Origin: Algoriphagus sp. NG3
Lineage (GTDB): Bacteria; Bacteroidota; Bacteroidia; Cytophagales; Cyclobacteriaceae
Length of the DNA stretch: 64,000 nucleotides
Assembly: GCF_034119865.1 (NCBI RefSeq)
Contig: NZ_CP139421.1
Location: forward strand, 3,596,001 to 3,660,000
Reading direction: 5' to 3'
Shown here: in pieces, positions 9,695 through 17,328 of the stretch
How the letters are laid out: the number at the start of each line of letters is the position of its first letter
Numbering within the stretch: position 1 is the first letter of the stretch
Notes under the pieces: model-generated
The model's input: the letters and a program-made list of their open reading frames with translations, nothing else
The model's database searches: none
Told to the model about the DNA's origin: nothing
Position numbers and translations under genes: made by a program

Positions 9695-10417
9695 ATGCAA
9701 TCACTACAAGGAAAAACCGCGCTCATCACCGGCGCAGGAAAAGGATTAGGCAAGGCAATTTCACTGGCTTTAGCCAAAGAAGGTGTTCATTTGGCGCTTT
9801 TATCAAGGACAGAATCAGACTTACTTGCCGTCAAAGAAACCGTGGCAGGAATAGACTCTTCTCTGAAAGTTGCAATCGCAGTAGCAGATCAGTCTGATTT
9901 CTCCAGCATCAAGCCAGCGATTGCCTCACTGATCTCTGAACTGGGAGAACCCGATATTTTGGTCAACAATGCAGGAGGTGGGAAATTCGGGAAATTCCTT
10001 GATCTGGAAGTGAGCGAATGGGAAAACATCATTAAGGTCAATTTACTCGGGGTGTATTATGTCATACACGAAGTCCTTCCAGGCATGCTTGCCCGCAAGT
10101 CAGGCGATATCGTAAATGTTTCCTCCACTGCAGGCCAAAAAGGAAATGCGATGACCAGTGCTTATAGTGCTTCCAAGTTTGGACTGAACGGACTGACAGA
10201 GTCCCTCATGCAGGAAGTGCGCAAATCAGACATCCGTGTCTTCAGCATGACACCAAGCACAATTGCTACTGACCTGGCGATCGGAAACAACCTGACCGAT
10301 GGCAACCCTGACAAAGTATTACAACCTGAGGATTTTGCCGAGCTGCTTGTAGCCCACTTGAAACTTCCGAAAAGAGCTTTGGTCAAAAACGTGGAGTTCT
10401 GGTCAACAAATCCATAA
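9695..10417 (+). CDS. Short-chain dehydrogenase/reductase (FabG-like)
   Basis: A 240-residue classical SDR. The dinucleotide-binding motif TGAGKGLG is at 12-19, NNAG at 91-94, catalytic Ser143/144, and YSASK with Tyr157 and Lys161. R38 after beta-2 suggests NADP(H) preference. The closest annotated functions are 3-oxoacyl-ACP reductase and sepiapterin-type reductases, but nothing fatty-acid-related is next to it and the substrate is open. It is monocistronic: a strong terminator hairpin follows at 10426. Confidence 0.9.
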   Translation: MQSLQGKTALITGAGKGLGKAISLALAKEGVHLALLSRTESDLLAVKETVAGIDSSLKVAIAVADQSDFSSIKPAIASLISELGEPDILVNNAGGGKFGKFLDLEVSEWENIIKVNLLGVYYVIHEVLPGMLARKSGDIVNVSSTAGQKGNAMTSAYSASKFGLNGLTESLMQEVRKSDIRVFSMTPSTIATDLAIGNNLTDGNPDKVLQPEDFAELLVAHLKLPKRALVKNVEFWSTNP

Positions 10418-10425
10418 GATTTGCA

Positions 10426-10470
10426 AGAATCCATAAATGCAATATTGTTGCATTTATGGATTCTGTTTTT
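10426..10470 (+). terminator. Terminator after the SDR gene
   Basis: A perfect 16-bp inverted repeat (10426-10441 with 10449-10464), 7-base loop, followed by GTTTTT. It starts 8 bases after the SDR stop codon. Confidence 0.85.
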
Positions 10471-10477
10471 ACCTTTG
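10447..10477 (+). promoter_or_regulatory. Bacteroidota-type promoter of the CPYC flavoprotein gene
   Basis: GTTG (10447-10450), a 19-base spacer, then TACCTTTG (10470-10477), matching the -33 TTTG / -7 TAnnTTTG consensus at 7 of 8 bases in the -7 box. It lies 20 bases before the ATG at 10498 and overlaps the 3' arm of the preceding terminator. Confidence 0.6.
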
Positions 10478-10497
10478 TGTCTCTAACTGGATAAAAA

Positions 10498-11403
10498 ATG
10501 GAAGCAAGCAAATTTGATATAATCATCATAGGAGGAAGTTATTCAGGACTGTCAGCGGCGATGGCACTGGGTAGATCTTTGAGGAAGGTGTTGGTGATAG
10601 ATGCCGGCAACCCCTGCAACCGACAAACTCCGCATTCCCACAACTTTTTGACTCAGGATGGAAGAACTCCGGCAGAGATCTCTGCTCTTGCCAGGCAGCA
10701 AGTGGAGCAATACAACACGGTTTCATTCTTGTCCGGCAATGCGGTATCCGCCAAAAAATCGGGGGATGGCTTTGAAATCCAAACCGAGGATGGAGAAGTA
10801 TTCCAAAGCAAAAAATTGATTCTCGCCACGGGGGTCCAGGATATTATGCCAGATATTCCCGGCTTTGCCGAGTGCTGGGGAATATCCGTAATCCATTGTC
10901 CCTATTGTCATGGCTATGAAGTGAGAAATCAGAAAACCGGGATTTTAGCAAATGGGGACTTCGGATTTGAGTTTGGCAAAATGATCACCAATTGGACAAA
11001 GGATCTGACACTCTTTACGAATGGAAAATCAACTTTGACAGCGGAGCAAACCACTAAACTAACAGCAAAAGGGGTGACTGTTATTGAAACTGAGATTGAT
11101 CATATTTCCCACCTAAACGGAAATCTTGAACGGCTGATACTCAAAGATGGGACAAACATCCCCTTGCAAGCTTTATACGCCAAGGCTGACTTTGTGCAAA
11201 GTTCAAACATCCCTTCCAGCCTTGGGGTTGAGTTGACTGATCACGGTCATATCAAGGTGGATCCCATGCAGAACACATCTATCCCAGGAATATATGCCTG
11301 TGGGGATAATACCACCCAATTCAGGTCAGTATCCTATGCCGTATCTACAGGCACTATGGCTGGAGCGGCATGCAATAAGGAATTGATAGCCGAGGAGTTT
11401 TAA
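10498..11403 (+). CDS. FAD-dependent disulfide oxidoreductase, thioredoxin-reductase-like
   Basis: A 301-residue flavoprotein of the low-molecular-weight thioredoxin reductase fold. FAD motif GGSYSG is at 12-17, redox-active C134-P-Y-C137 is followed by HGYE, and the second FAD motif is GIYACGDNT near the C-terminus. The NAD(P)-binding loop between the two is short and atypical (GILANGDFGFEFG), lacking the usual GxGxxA. The CPYCHGYE signature is shared with fungal GliT/HlmI-type dithiol oxidases as well as with many bacterial annotated thioredoxin reductases, so it may be an oxygen-dependent dithiol oxidase rather than an NADPH enzyme. No thioredoxin gene is adjacent. It has its own promoter and a weak terminator. 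Confidence 0.88.
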   Translation: MEASKFDIIIIGGSYSGLSAAMALGRSLRKVLVIDAGNPCNRQTPHSHNFLTQDGRTPAEISALARQQVEQYNTVSFLSGNAVSAKKSGDGFEIQTEDGEVFQSKKLILATGVQDIMPDIPGFAECWGISVIHCPYCHGYEVRNQKTGILANGDFGFEFGKMITNWTKDLTLFTNGKSTLTAEQTTKLTAKGVTVIETEIDHISHLNGNLERLILKDGTNIPLQALYAKADFVQSSNIPSSLGVELTDHGHIKVDPMQNTSIPGIYACGDNTTQFRSVSYAVSTGTMAGAACNKELIAEEF

Positions 11404-11460
11404 AAATCCCAAAATATTCTCAAGCTTTAAAGGGCAGACAAATTTCAACCTCTTTATCAC

Positions 11461-11491
11461 AGAAGGTCCACCTGGTTACGGCGGGCCTTCT
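11461..11491 (+). terminator. Possible terminator after the CPYC flavoprotein gene
   Basis: A 9-bp stem (11461-11469 with 11483-11491, one G-U pair) and 13-base loop, followed by a pyrimidine tract CTTTCTTCT rather than a clean T run. A weak call. Confidence 0.4.
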
Positions 11492-11584
11492 CTTTCTTCT
11501 ACACGGTGATTTATTGACAAAAGTCAAGGGCAACTTTTTGTGATATTAGGTAGATTTGATAAACCCAAAATATTCTCCTGCATT

Positions 11585-12877
11585 ATGAAAAACGCGCGAA
11601 TCTTTCTGCTCTCCATATTTTCTGTTTGTATTCTCAGCTGTAGCAGTTCATCCAATGAGCAGACCTTCGACAGCTCCAAGTTACCAAGAATGAGTCAGGA
11701 GCAAACGGAGAAAATCGTCGAGGATTTCATTATGGTGGAAGATGGAGCTACCATAGAAATTCCGGCTGGCTTTTATGAATTCAATACCCAGCTGATACTG
11801 GATAACAAGTCAAAAATCACTATCAAAGGTGCCGGACTAAGGGAAACAGTCCTCTCCTTCAAAAACCTAAAATCAGGAGGGGAAGGCATCAAACTAGTAG
11901 GAAACAACATCACCATAGAGGATCTTACGGTAGAGGATGCCCCTGGCGACGGCGTGAAAGCCCAGCATACAGATGGGATTACTTTCCGCAGGATCAATGT
12001 CACCTGGACCAACGGGGATAAATCCAAAAACGGAACCTATGCCATCTATCCTGTGCAGTGTAAGAATGTGATGATTGATGAGGTGATAGCCTCGCATTCA
12101 CGTGACGCCGGAATCTACGTAGGACAGTCTGAAAATATCATTGTTAAAAATTCTCTTGCTTTTGGTAATGTGGCAGGAATAGAAATAGAGAACTGTGACA
12201 ATGCAGAGGTATTCGGTAACGTTGCCCGTGACAATGCCGGCGGTATTTTGGTTTTCAATTTACCCGGTTTGCCAAAAGCTGACGGTGCAAGAGCCAAAAT
12301 CTACAACAATGACATTATTGAAAACAACCACGAAAATTTTGCCACAGCAATCGGAGAAGGGCCAAATGGAAACACAGTGACCATGATTCCTCCCGGATCA
12401 GGAGTAATTCTATTGGCTGCCAAAGAAGTAGAGATCTACAACAACCGGATTCTCAGAAACAAAACCACCGGTGTGGCCATCGCCAGTTACCAGATCACAG
12501 GATTCCCAAGCGACGCGCCCAACTGGTCTCCCTATACGACTGACATCTACATTCATGACAATGAGTATGACCGCACAAAAGGATTCCCTGATCTAAGCAG
12601 AGAACTGGGGCAATTAATAAGCATATACAATGCACATGGCAAAGCCAGGACCCAGGATATTATTTACGATGGAATCTGGGATGAGGAAATCAGTAATGAC
12701 ATCACGACAAACCCTATGCGGATCTGCCTTGCTGAGAAAGGATTGGAGGATCTCTATTTCACTCGATTTGATTTTTCAGAAGGTGAAGATAACATCAAGG
12801 CATTTTCCGATGCTTCCCCTTTCCAAAACTGCACTATACCAGTAAGCACCAATGTAAGCGCAATTGCAGAAATGTAA
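11585..12877 (+). CDS. Parallel beta-helix repeat lipoprotein (TIGR03805-like)
   Basis: About 430 residues from the ATG at 11585, chosen because it gives a clean lipoprotein signal with lipobox Cys at residue 19; an ATG 45 bases upstream adds residues that spoil the signal. The body is a right-handed parallel beta-helix with PbH1-type rungs (repeats such as NITIEDLTVEDAPGDGVK, NIIVKNSLAFGNVAGI, EIYNNRILRNKTTG). The ending has a short Cys-containing tail. It fits the family that co-occurs with a diheme cytochrome (Shewanella SO_2929/SO_2930 type), and that cytochrome is the next gene. The stop and the next start overlap as TAATG, so the two are translationally coupled. The role of the pair is not established; a polysaccharide- or sugar-binding surface is typical of the fold. 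Confidence 0.85.
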   Translation: MKNARIFLLSIFSVCILSCSSSSNEQTFDSSKLPRMSQEQTEKIVEDFIMVEDGATIEIPAGFYEFNTQLILDNKSKITIKGAGLRETVLSFKNLKSGGEGIKLVGNNITIEDLTVEDAPGDGVKAQHTDGITFRRINVTWTNGDKSKNGTYAIYPVQCKNVMIDEVIASHSRDAGIYVGQSENIIVKNSLAFGNVAGIEIENCDNAEVFGNVARDNAGGILVFNLPGLPKADGARAKIYNNDIIENNHENFATAIGEGPNGNTVTMIPPGSGVILLAAKEVEIYNNRILRNKTTGVAIASYQITGFPSDAPNWSPYTTDIYIHDNEYDRTKGFPDLSRELGQLISIYNAHGKARTQDIIYDGIWDEEISNDITTNPMRICLAEKGLEDLYFTRFDFSEGEDNIKAFSDASPFQNCTIPVSTNVSAIAEM

Positions 12878-13980
12878 TGGGATATAATAAGATTTTCTGG
12901 CCATTGAATTTTGTGCTGGCTCTGCTGCTGGTTGTAAGTGCATGTACGACCGAATCATCAAGTAAGAAGATCAAAGAAATTGCTCTGGAAGATGAACTTG
13001 CTGATGGAAGATTTCCATACAAAAGACTATCAACCTATGGCTTCTTTTCAGGAGAATTACATGAATTCATACCTGCAGATGAAGTAATCCCCTATCGGCC
13101 GGCCTCATCCCTTTTCACTGATTATGCCTTGAAAAGCCGCTTTATATCCTTTCCGGAAGGTGAAAAAGCCATCCTTGAGTCTAATGAAATCAACTTTCCG
13201 ATAGGCACTGTGCTGATCAAAAATTTCTACTATCCAGCTGACTTTCGCAAGCCTGAGGAAAACAGAAGAATCATAGAAACCAGGCTTTTAATCAATTCTG
13301 ACAAAGGATGGGAAGCATTTCCTTATATCTGGAATGAAAATCAGACAGATGCGATATTAAAAGTAGTGGGAGCAGACACTGAAGTTGCTTTCATAGATTA
13401 TAATGGCAAAGATCAGGTAATCAACTACCTCGTCCCAAATAAAAACCAATGCAAAACCTGTCATAACCGAAACGAGACTTTAGTACCTATAGGGGTAAAG
13501 GTGCAGCATCTCAATCATGAGCTGGAGTATAAATCAGGAAAGAGCAATCAACTGGCATACTGGGCAGAAGCCGGAAAACTAGAAGGGTATGAAGGAGAAA
13601 AAGCCCATCCAGCTATGATCAACTACGAGGACAAAAATCTTCCCCTAGACGAGCGGGCGATGGCTTATTTAGACATCAATTGCGCTCATTGCCACAGTGC
13701 AGCAGGCCCAGCAAGTACTTCTGGGCTTTTCCTTACTTATGATGAAACTGACCCTAGGAAGCTTGGCGTGAACAAAATCCCTGTAGCGGCCGGAAATGGA
13801 GCCGGTACTTTTGACTTTGATATCCTACCGGGTAATGCGGAGAAATCTATTATGCCCCATCGGATGAACTCCACTGAAGTAGGTATAGCCATGCCTGAAC
13901 TTGGGCGCACCACAGTCCACACAGAGGGTCTGCAGTTGATCAAGGACTGGATTAATAGTATGGAGAAAGAAAATCAGTAG
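12877..13980 (+). CDS. SO2930-family diheme c-type cytochrome lipoprotein
   Basis: A 367-residue exported protein with lipobox Cys23. It has two haem c sites, CKTCH (192-196) and CAHCH (269-273), each CxxCH, and later Met residues (PHRM, AMPEL) that could be axial ligands. The layout (about 180-residue N-terminal domain, then two haem motifs about 77 residues apart) matches the HNE_0200/SO2930 family (TIGR03806). It starts within the stop codon of the beta-helix gene. By inference the pair forms a periplasm-facing redox unit in which the beta-helix protein presents or binds the substrate and the cytochrome passes electrons on. No dehydrogenase is adjacent. Confidence 0.88.
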   Translation: MGYNKIFWPLNFVLALLLVVSACTTESSSKKIKEIALEDELADGRFPYKRLSTYGFFSGELHEFIPADEVIPYRPASSLFTDYALKSRFISFPEGEKAILESNEINFPIGTVLIKNFYYPADFRKPEENRRIIETRLLINSDKGWEAFPYIWNENQTDAILKVVGADTEVAFIDYNGKDQVINYLVPNKNQCKTCHNRNETLVPIGVKVQHLNHELEYKSGKSNQLAYWAEAGKLEGYEGEKAHPAMINYEDKNLPLDERAMAYLDINCAHCHSAAGPASTSGLFLTYDETDPRKLGVNKIPVAAGNGAGTFDFDILPGNAEKSIMPHRMNSTEVGIAMPELGRTTVHTEGLQLIKDWINSMEKENQ

Positions 13981-14055
13981 TATTTCGATTTGGCTTCCAC
14001 CCACGCTATTCTCTTTGCAAAATCATCACAGGCTTAGTTGGTTCAAGTCTCATGA

Positions 14056-14076
14056 CCTGCCTGACCGGTAGGCAGG
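14056..14076. repeat. CCTGCCT palindrome, copy 1
   Basis: Perfect inverted repeat CCTGCCT / AGGCAGG (14056-14062 with 14070-14076) around GACCGGT. Related copies are at 14763 and 37801. Confidence 0.7.
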
Positions 14077-14524
14077 CTTGGACCTATCGTAATGAAGTCT
14101 TCGGACTTCTATTGACGTTGTAGATGGGCGGTCTAAAGACTGCATTGCCTCCCGGCACAAGCCCCCCCCTGCGGAAGGTAGGCCATGAGACTTCCACCAA
14201 AGCTGGACTCGGCTTCAAGAGAAGCAGGACAACCATGAAGTGTAATTTGAACCTAGCAAACTTGTGAAGTTTAGGAAACCCGCGAGGATAACGATTAGGG
14301 AAGAACTTCTGCGAGGCTAGGATCATTGCTATGTTTTTCTATGGTTCTCTGTGGCAAACTAATTAAACCGGATAACACATAGCTTAAAACTCTAATCATC
14401 CGCAGGAGGCCAATTTGACTTTGTGTTTTTGCGGCTAAATTAGATAGGGAAAGCCCTGCTTCTGAAGAAGCTGGACAGCGCTAAATCTGAGCCCTTTGCG
14501 AAATCTTTGCGGCCTTACTTCAGA

Positions 14525-14539
14525 AAACCTGCCAGGTTT
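14525..14539. repeat. AAACCTGCCAGGTTT palindrome, copy 1
   Basis: A 15-base near-palindrome. Its exact reverse complement is at 14591-14605, and a one-base variant is at 42256-42270. All three are intergenic. Confidence 0.7.
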
Positions 14540-14590
14540 ATATCCTCGGGTTTTGTTGAAACAGCTGTTTATTTCTCACTCCCAACAGGA

Positions 14591-14605
14591 AAACCTGGCA
14601 GGTTT
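14591..14605. repeat. AAACCTGGCAGGTTT palindrome, copy 2
   Basis: Exact reverse complement of copy 1, 66 bases away, so the two could also form a long-range stem. Confidence 0.7.
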
Positions 14606-14762
14606 AGAGCATTAGCGAAAATTTAAAAATTGTGGGACAGGAACGTTTAGTGGGAATCATTTCCTTCTCAACAAATAGAGGACTTTTACAACTTGTCTTT
14701 CAGCTCCCCTTCCTCTTCAAGTAGTAATTAGGGCTTGCTGAAAAAGTCTCAGCTATACCAGG

Positions 14763-14803
14763 CCTGCCTGCCCTCCGGGAGGCGGGCCTACCGGACAGGC
14801 AGG
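14763..14803. repeat. CCTGCCTG palindrome, copy 2
   Basis: CCTGCCTG (14763-14770) and CAGGCAGG (14796-14803) enclose a GC-rich inner part that itself contains CCTCCGGGAGG (14772-14782), so a branched hairpin is possible. Same family as the copy at 14056. Confidence 0.7.
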
Positions 14804-15095
14804 TTCAAGGCGGCCGAGTGAAGATGTATGCTTATACTTCGAATGAGGCCAACGTAGAAGATGGTATGGCTGAGGCTAGCTTGAAAACCTTGGTTTTATG
14901 ATCTTCTGATGCATGGATAAAGGCCTTTTATCCTCAAAAAGCTTGCACTTGCTGAAAAACTATTCTCCCAAAAAAAAATGTGCTAATCATTCAAAATTAT
15001 AGTTTATGATATATTAATAGCGTTTTTCAGCGGATCCTAATTAGTGCGATGCAGCTGTGCCCTCTGTGCTATCCTCTGTGGACTTTGTGGTTTAT

Positions 15096-15129
15096 AAAAA
15101 ATGCCTCCAAATTTCTTTAGAGGCATTTT
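15096..15129 (-). terminator. Terminator of the outer-membrane barrel gene
   Basis: 10-bp stem (15098-15107 with 15120-15129), 12-base loop, T run on the minus strand (A run at 15096-15101). It lies 22 bases past the minus-strand stop. Confidence 0.75.
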
Positions 15130-15150
15130 AGTCAATATCAATACTTGTAA

Positions 15151-15750
15151 TTAGAAAGTATATCCGGCAGACAATTTAAAACCTCTGTTATAGACGTCTG
15201 CATCACTATCTTTGAAGATCGGAGTTACCCCATAGTCATAGGAAGCCTGTACATTGAAGCCTTTTGGCAAGTTGTAACCCAAGCCAAATACTAGCCCAAA
15301 ATCTGTCTCTTTAATAGCATCTGAATCATAGGACACTGTGTTGCCAAAGAAATCACCTTCAAATTTGGAATTGGCCAAGAATGAAATCTGTGGCCCGAGG
15401 AAAACATTGAAACCATCGGCCGGGTACAATCTCAATAGTACAGGTACATCTACATAACTCAGAATGGCCCTACTGTCGATGAAGTCATCATTTTGTGTCC
15501 CTTTGACCGAATAATAGACCCCAGGCTCCAGTGCTAAGCGATCCGTCATAAACAACATGGCATACCCCCCTACATGAAAACCTACCCTATTGGTATATGA
15601 GTTTTCTGAAACATCATTTCCGCCAAAATTGTATAAACTGGCGCCACCTCTTATACCGAATCCTCCAGGCTTGTCAGAAGATTGCGCTTGGGCAAATTGG
15701 ATCATCCCAAATCCAAGGGCGATAAATAACATTACTTTTTTCATAGTCAA
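15151..15750 (-). CDS. Outer-membrane beta-barrel protein (porin-like, OMP_b-brl_2 type)
   Basis: A 199-residue protein with a signal sequence ending AQAQ (about residue 23; the ATG two codons in, at 15744, is an equally good start). It then has alternating beta strands ending in aromatic-rich GFKLSAGYTF, a standard barrel C-terminus. The pattern (GIRGGASLYNFGG, DVPVLLRLYP, GLGYNLPKGFNVQASYDYG) is that of the small 8-strand barrels common in Bacteroidota. It is transcribed alone or at the tail of the racemase operon 53 bases upstream. No specific function can be assigned. Confidence 0.85.
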   Translation of the reverse strand: MTMKKVMLFIALGFGMIQFAQAQSSDKPGGFGIRGGASLYNFGGNDVSENSYTNRVGFHVGGYAMLFMTDRLALEPGVYYSVKGTQNDDFIDSRAILSYVDVPVLLRLYPADGFNVFLGPQISFLANSKFEGDFFGNTVSYDSDAIKETDFGLVFGLGYNLPKGFNVQASYDYGVTPIFKDSDADVYNRGFKLSAGYTF

Positions 15751-15803
15751 ATACTAGTTGGTTTCTCCGCTGTATCCCCATGACCATGCCAAAAACCGAT
15801 TTC

Positions 15804-16886
15804 TCAGTCCAATTTCTCAATTACTTTCTTCTCTATGTAATCTGAATTCAACAGACTCAGCGCCCCCATATATTTCATGTCAAAATTAAGCGTATCCCCT
15901 ACTTTATATCCATTGGGGTTTTTGCCTAGATTGATAATCAGCATATCAGAGCTACCCCCAAGTATCTCGTATTTTTCGTCACTTGGAATTAAATATTTGG
16001 GATCTACATCCAGCAAACCAATATCGATAATCGCCCTGAATGAACTCTGCCCGTAGAGCGTCTCATCTATTTCTGCTGTCTCCCCCTGAGGATTAGCTGC
16101 CAGATTCCCAACAGGTAAGAGCGGTTTCTCCTGCATCTCTATAATCTCTGCATGGAGTTCAAAAACATCTCCGTTCATTCCTTCAATGATTTTCTCCTCA
16201 AATAAATCCAGCCCAAAATAAAGTGTTTCCCCTACCCGGAAATGGTTGATTCCTTTTGGAAGTTGGTGGGTGAGCATAAGCGGAATGGTCACCGAGGTTC
16301 CCGCCGATACCCATGGGATTTTCTTGTTGAATTTGAGTTCGATGATCTGCTTGTAAAGTGACAGCTGTATCAGCTTATCCGTCGAAGGCATCACCCCGTT
16401 CAGGCAATTAAGGTTGGTGCCCAAACCTATGATTTCAATGTTTGGAAGGTGGAAGATTTGGGAATAAAATTCCACCAATTGTTCGCCCATCACACCTTCT
16501 CTCAGGTCACCTGTCTCCACCATGATGATAATCTTGTGCTTTTTGCCCTGCTCCACAGCCTCCTGGCTGATCCATCTGATCGTTTCCAGCTCACTGTTGA
16601 GACTTACATCAGCAAACTTCACCATTTTACTGATGTTTCTTTTCGATACAGGCTTGATATACACAGTCTGTATCTCAGGATTGAGGGATTTGACCATCGC
16701 AAGGTTGCTTATCCTGCTATCATGAATCTCATCCACACCTAGATTTATGAGTTCTTGCAGAAACAGCTTGTTGCCACAGAGAAGCTTGGAGACAACACCC
16801 CATGCTACCTCATTCTCTACAAAAGTCTGCTTAAGGTACTCAAAATTCTCCTTGAGCTTTGCCTTATTTAATGTCAGATAAGCCAT
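15804..16886 (-). CDS. Alanine/ornithine-racemase-family PLP enzyme
   Basis: A 360-residue PLP-dependent fold III enzyme. The N-terminal TIM barrel carries the probable PLP lysine K34 in WGVVSKLLCGN, close to the VTKVxCG signature of ornithine racemases rather than the AVVKAxAYG of alanine racemases. It is followed by DEIHDSRISNL, the GDLREGV segment after ETGD, and a C-terminal beta domain. By family it interconverts L and D forms of an amino acid, with ornithine the best precedent. It is the third gene of a tight minus-strand operon: one base separates it from the GNAT gene, which overlaps the symporter by 4 bases. This suggests uptake followed by racemisation or acetylation of one amino acid. 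Confidence 0.82.
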   Translation of the reverse strand: MAYLTLNKAKLKENFEYLKQTFVENEVAWGVVSKLLCGNKLFLQELINLGVDEIHDSRISNLAMVKSLNPEIQTVYIKPVSKRNISKMVKFADVSLNSELETIRWISQEAVEQGKKHKIIIMVETGDLREGVMGEQLVEFYSQIFHLPNIEIIGLGTNLNCLNGVMPSTDKLIQLSLYKQIIELKFNKKIPWVSAGTSVTIPLMLTHQLPKGINHFRVGETLYFGLDLFEEKIIEGMNGDVFELHAEIIEMQEKPLLPVGNLAANPQGETAEIDETLYGQSSFRAIIDIGLLDVDPKYLIPSDEKYEILGGSSDMLIINLGKNPNGYKVGDTLNFDMKYMGALSLLNSDYIEKKVIEKLD

Positions 16887-16887
16887 T

Positions 16888-17328
16888 TTACTTAGTCAAT
16901 CTCATTTCAAGATATTTGTTGGTAAAGCCAATTCTTTCGTAAAGTTTCTTTGCAGGGTTATCCGGCTCCACATGCAGAGCAATAGAACCATTGGCCATTT
17001 TGATGGCCATTTCCATGAGTTTCCCACCGATGCCTTTACCTCTTTGCTCGGCATCTACGGCTATATATACCAGGATATTTTCAGGAATATAGCCTGACAT
17101 CCCTGTTTTGTTCATGACAAGAACCCCGAGAAGTTTGCCATTTTCCCGAGCCATAACTACAAAGCCCCCTGCATGGAGACTTTGATCCAGGGCATAATCC
17201 AAGCATTTCATAATATCATCCTTTGGATCACCATATTGCCCGAGGTGAACAAAGAGGAAGTCTGCGATTTCATTTTTCTGCAAATAGGTAGCAGAATCAA
17301 TAGTGGATAGAGTTTCTAGTTTGATCAT
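16888..17328 (-). CDS. GNAT-family N-acetyltransferase
   Basis: A 146-residue GNAT. The acetyl-CoA loop is in DAEQRGKGIGGKLMEMAI (pattern Q-x-x-G-x-G), beta-4 is VLVYIAVD, and the C-terminal LHVEPDNPAKKLYERIGF is the usual ending. The acceptor is unknown. It overlaps the symporter gene by ATGA and is one base from the racemase gene, so the three are likely made together; an amino-acid acceptor is a reasonable inference. Confidence 0.88.
   Translation of the reverse strand: MIKLETLSTIDSATYLQKNEIADFLFVHLGQYGDPKDDIMKCLDYALDQSLHAGGFVVMARENGKLLGVLVMNKTGMSGYIPENILVYIAVDAEQRGKGIGGKLMEMAIKMANGSIALHVEPDNPAKKLYERIGFTNKYLEMRLTK

Larger units (their letters stand above)
13981..15095. other. 1.1-kb gene-free region rich in palindromic repeats
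   Basis: No reading frame here looks like a real protein; the 80-codon minus-strand frame at 14084-14326 is low-complexity and overlaps a repeat. The stretch holds two CCTGCCT/AGGCAGG palindromes (14056, 14763), two copies of AAACCTGSCAGGTTT (14525, 14591), a stretch at 14641-14690 related to one at 37420-37460, and a 12-base direct repeat CTTGCTGAAAAA (14734 and 14948). The likeliest content is old repeat and insertion-sequence debris. Confidence 0.6.

Noticed and set aside
14084-14326. 80-codon minus-strand frame in the repeat-rich gap
   Set aside because: Composition is not protein-like, it overlaps repeat-derived DNA, and has no recognisable domain or signal sequence.
14728-14962. Intact insertion sequence
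   Set aside because: The terminal-like repeats are direct, not inverted, and there is no transposase frame.
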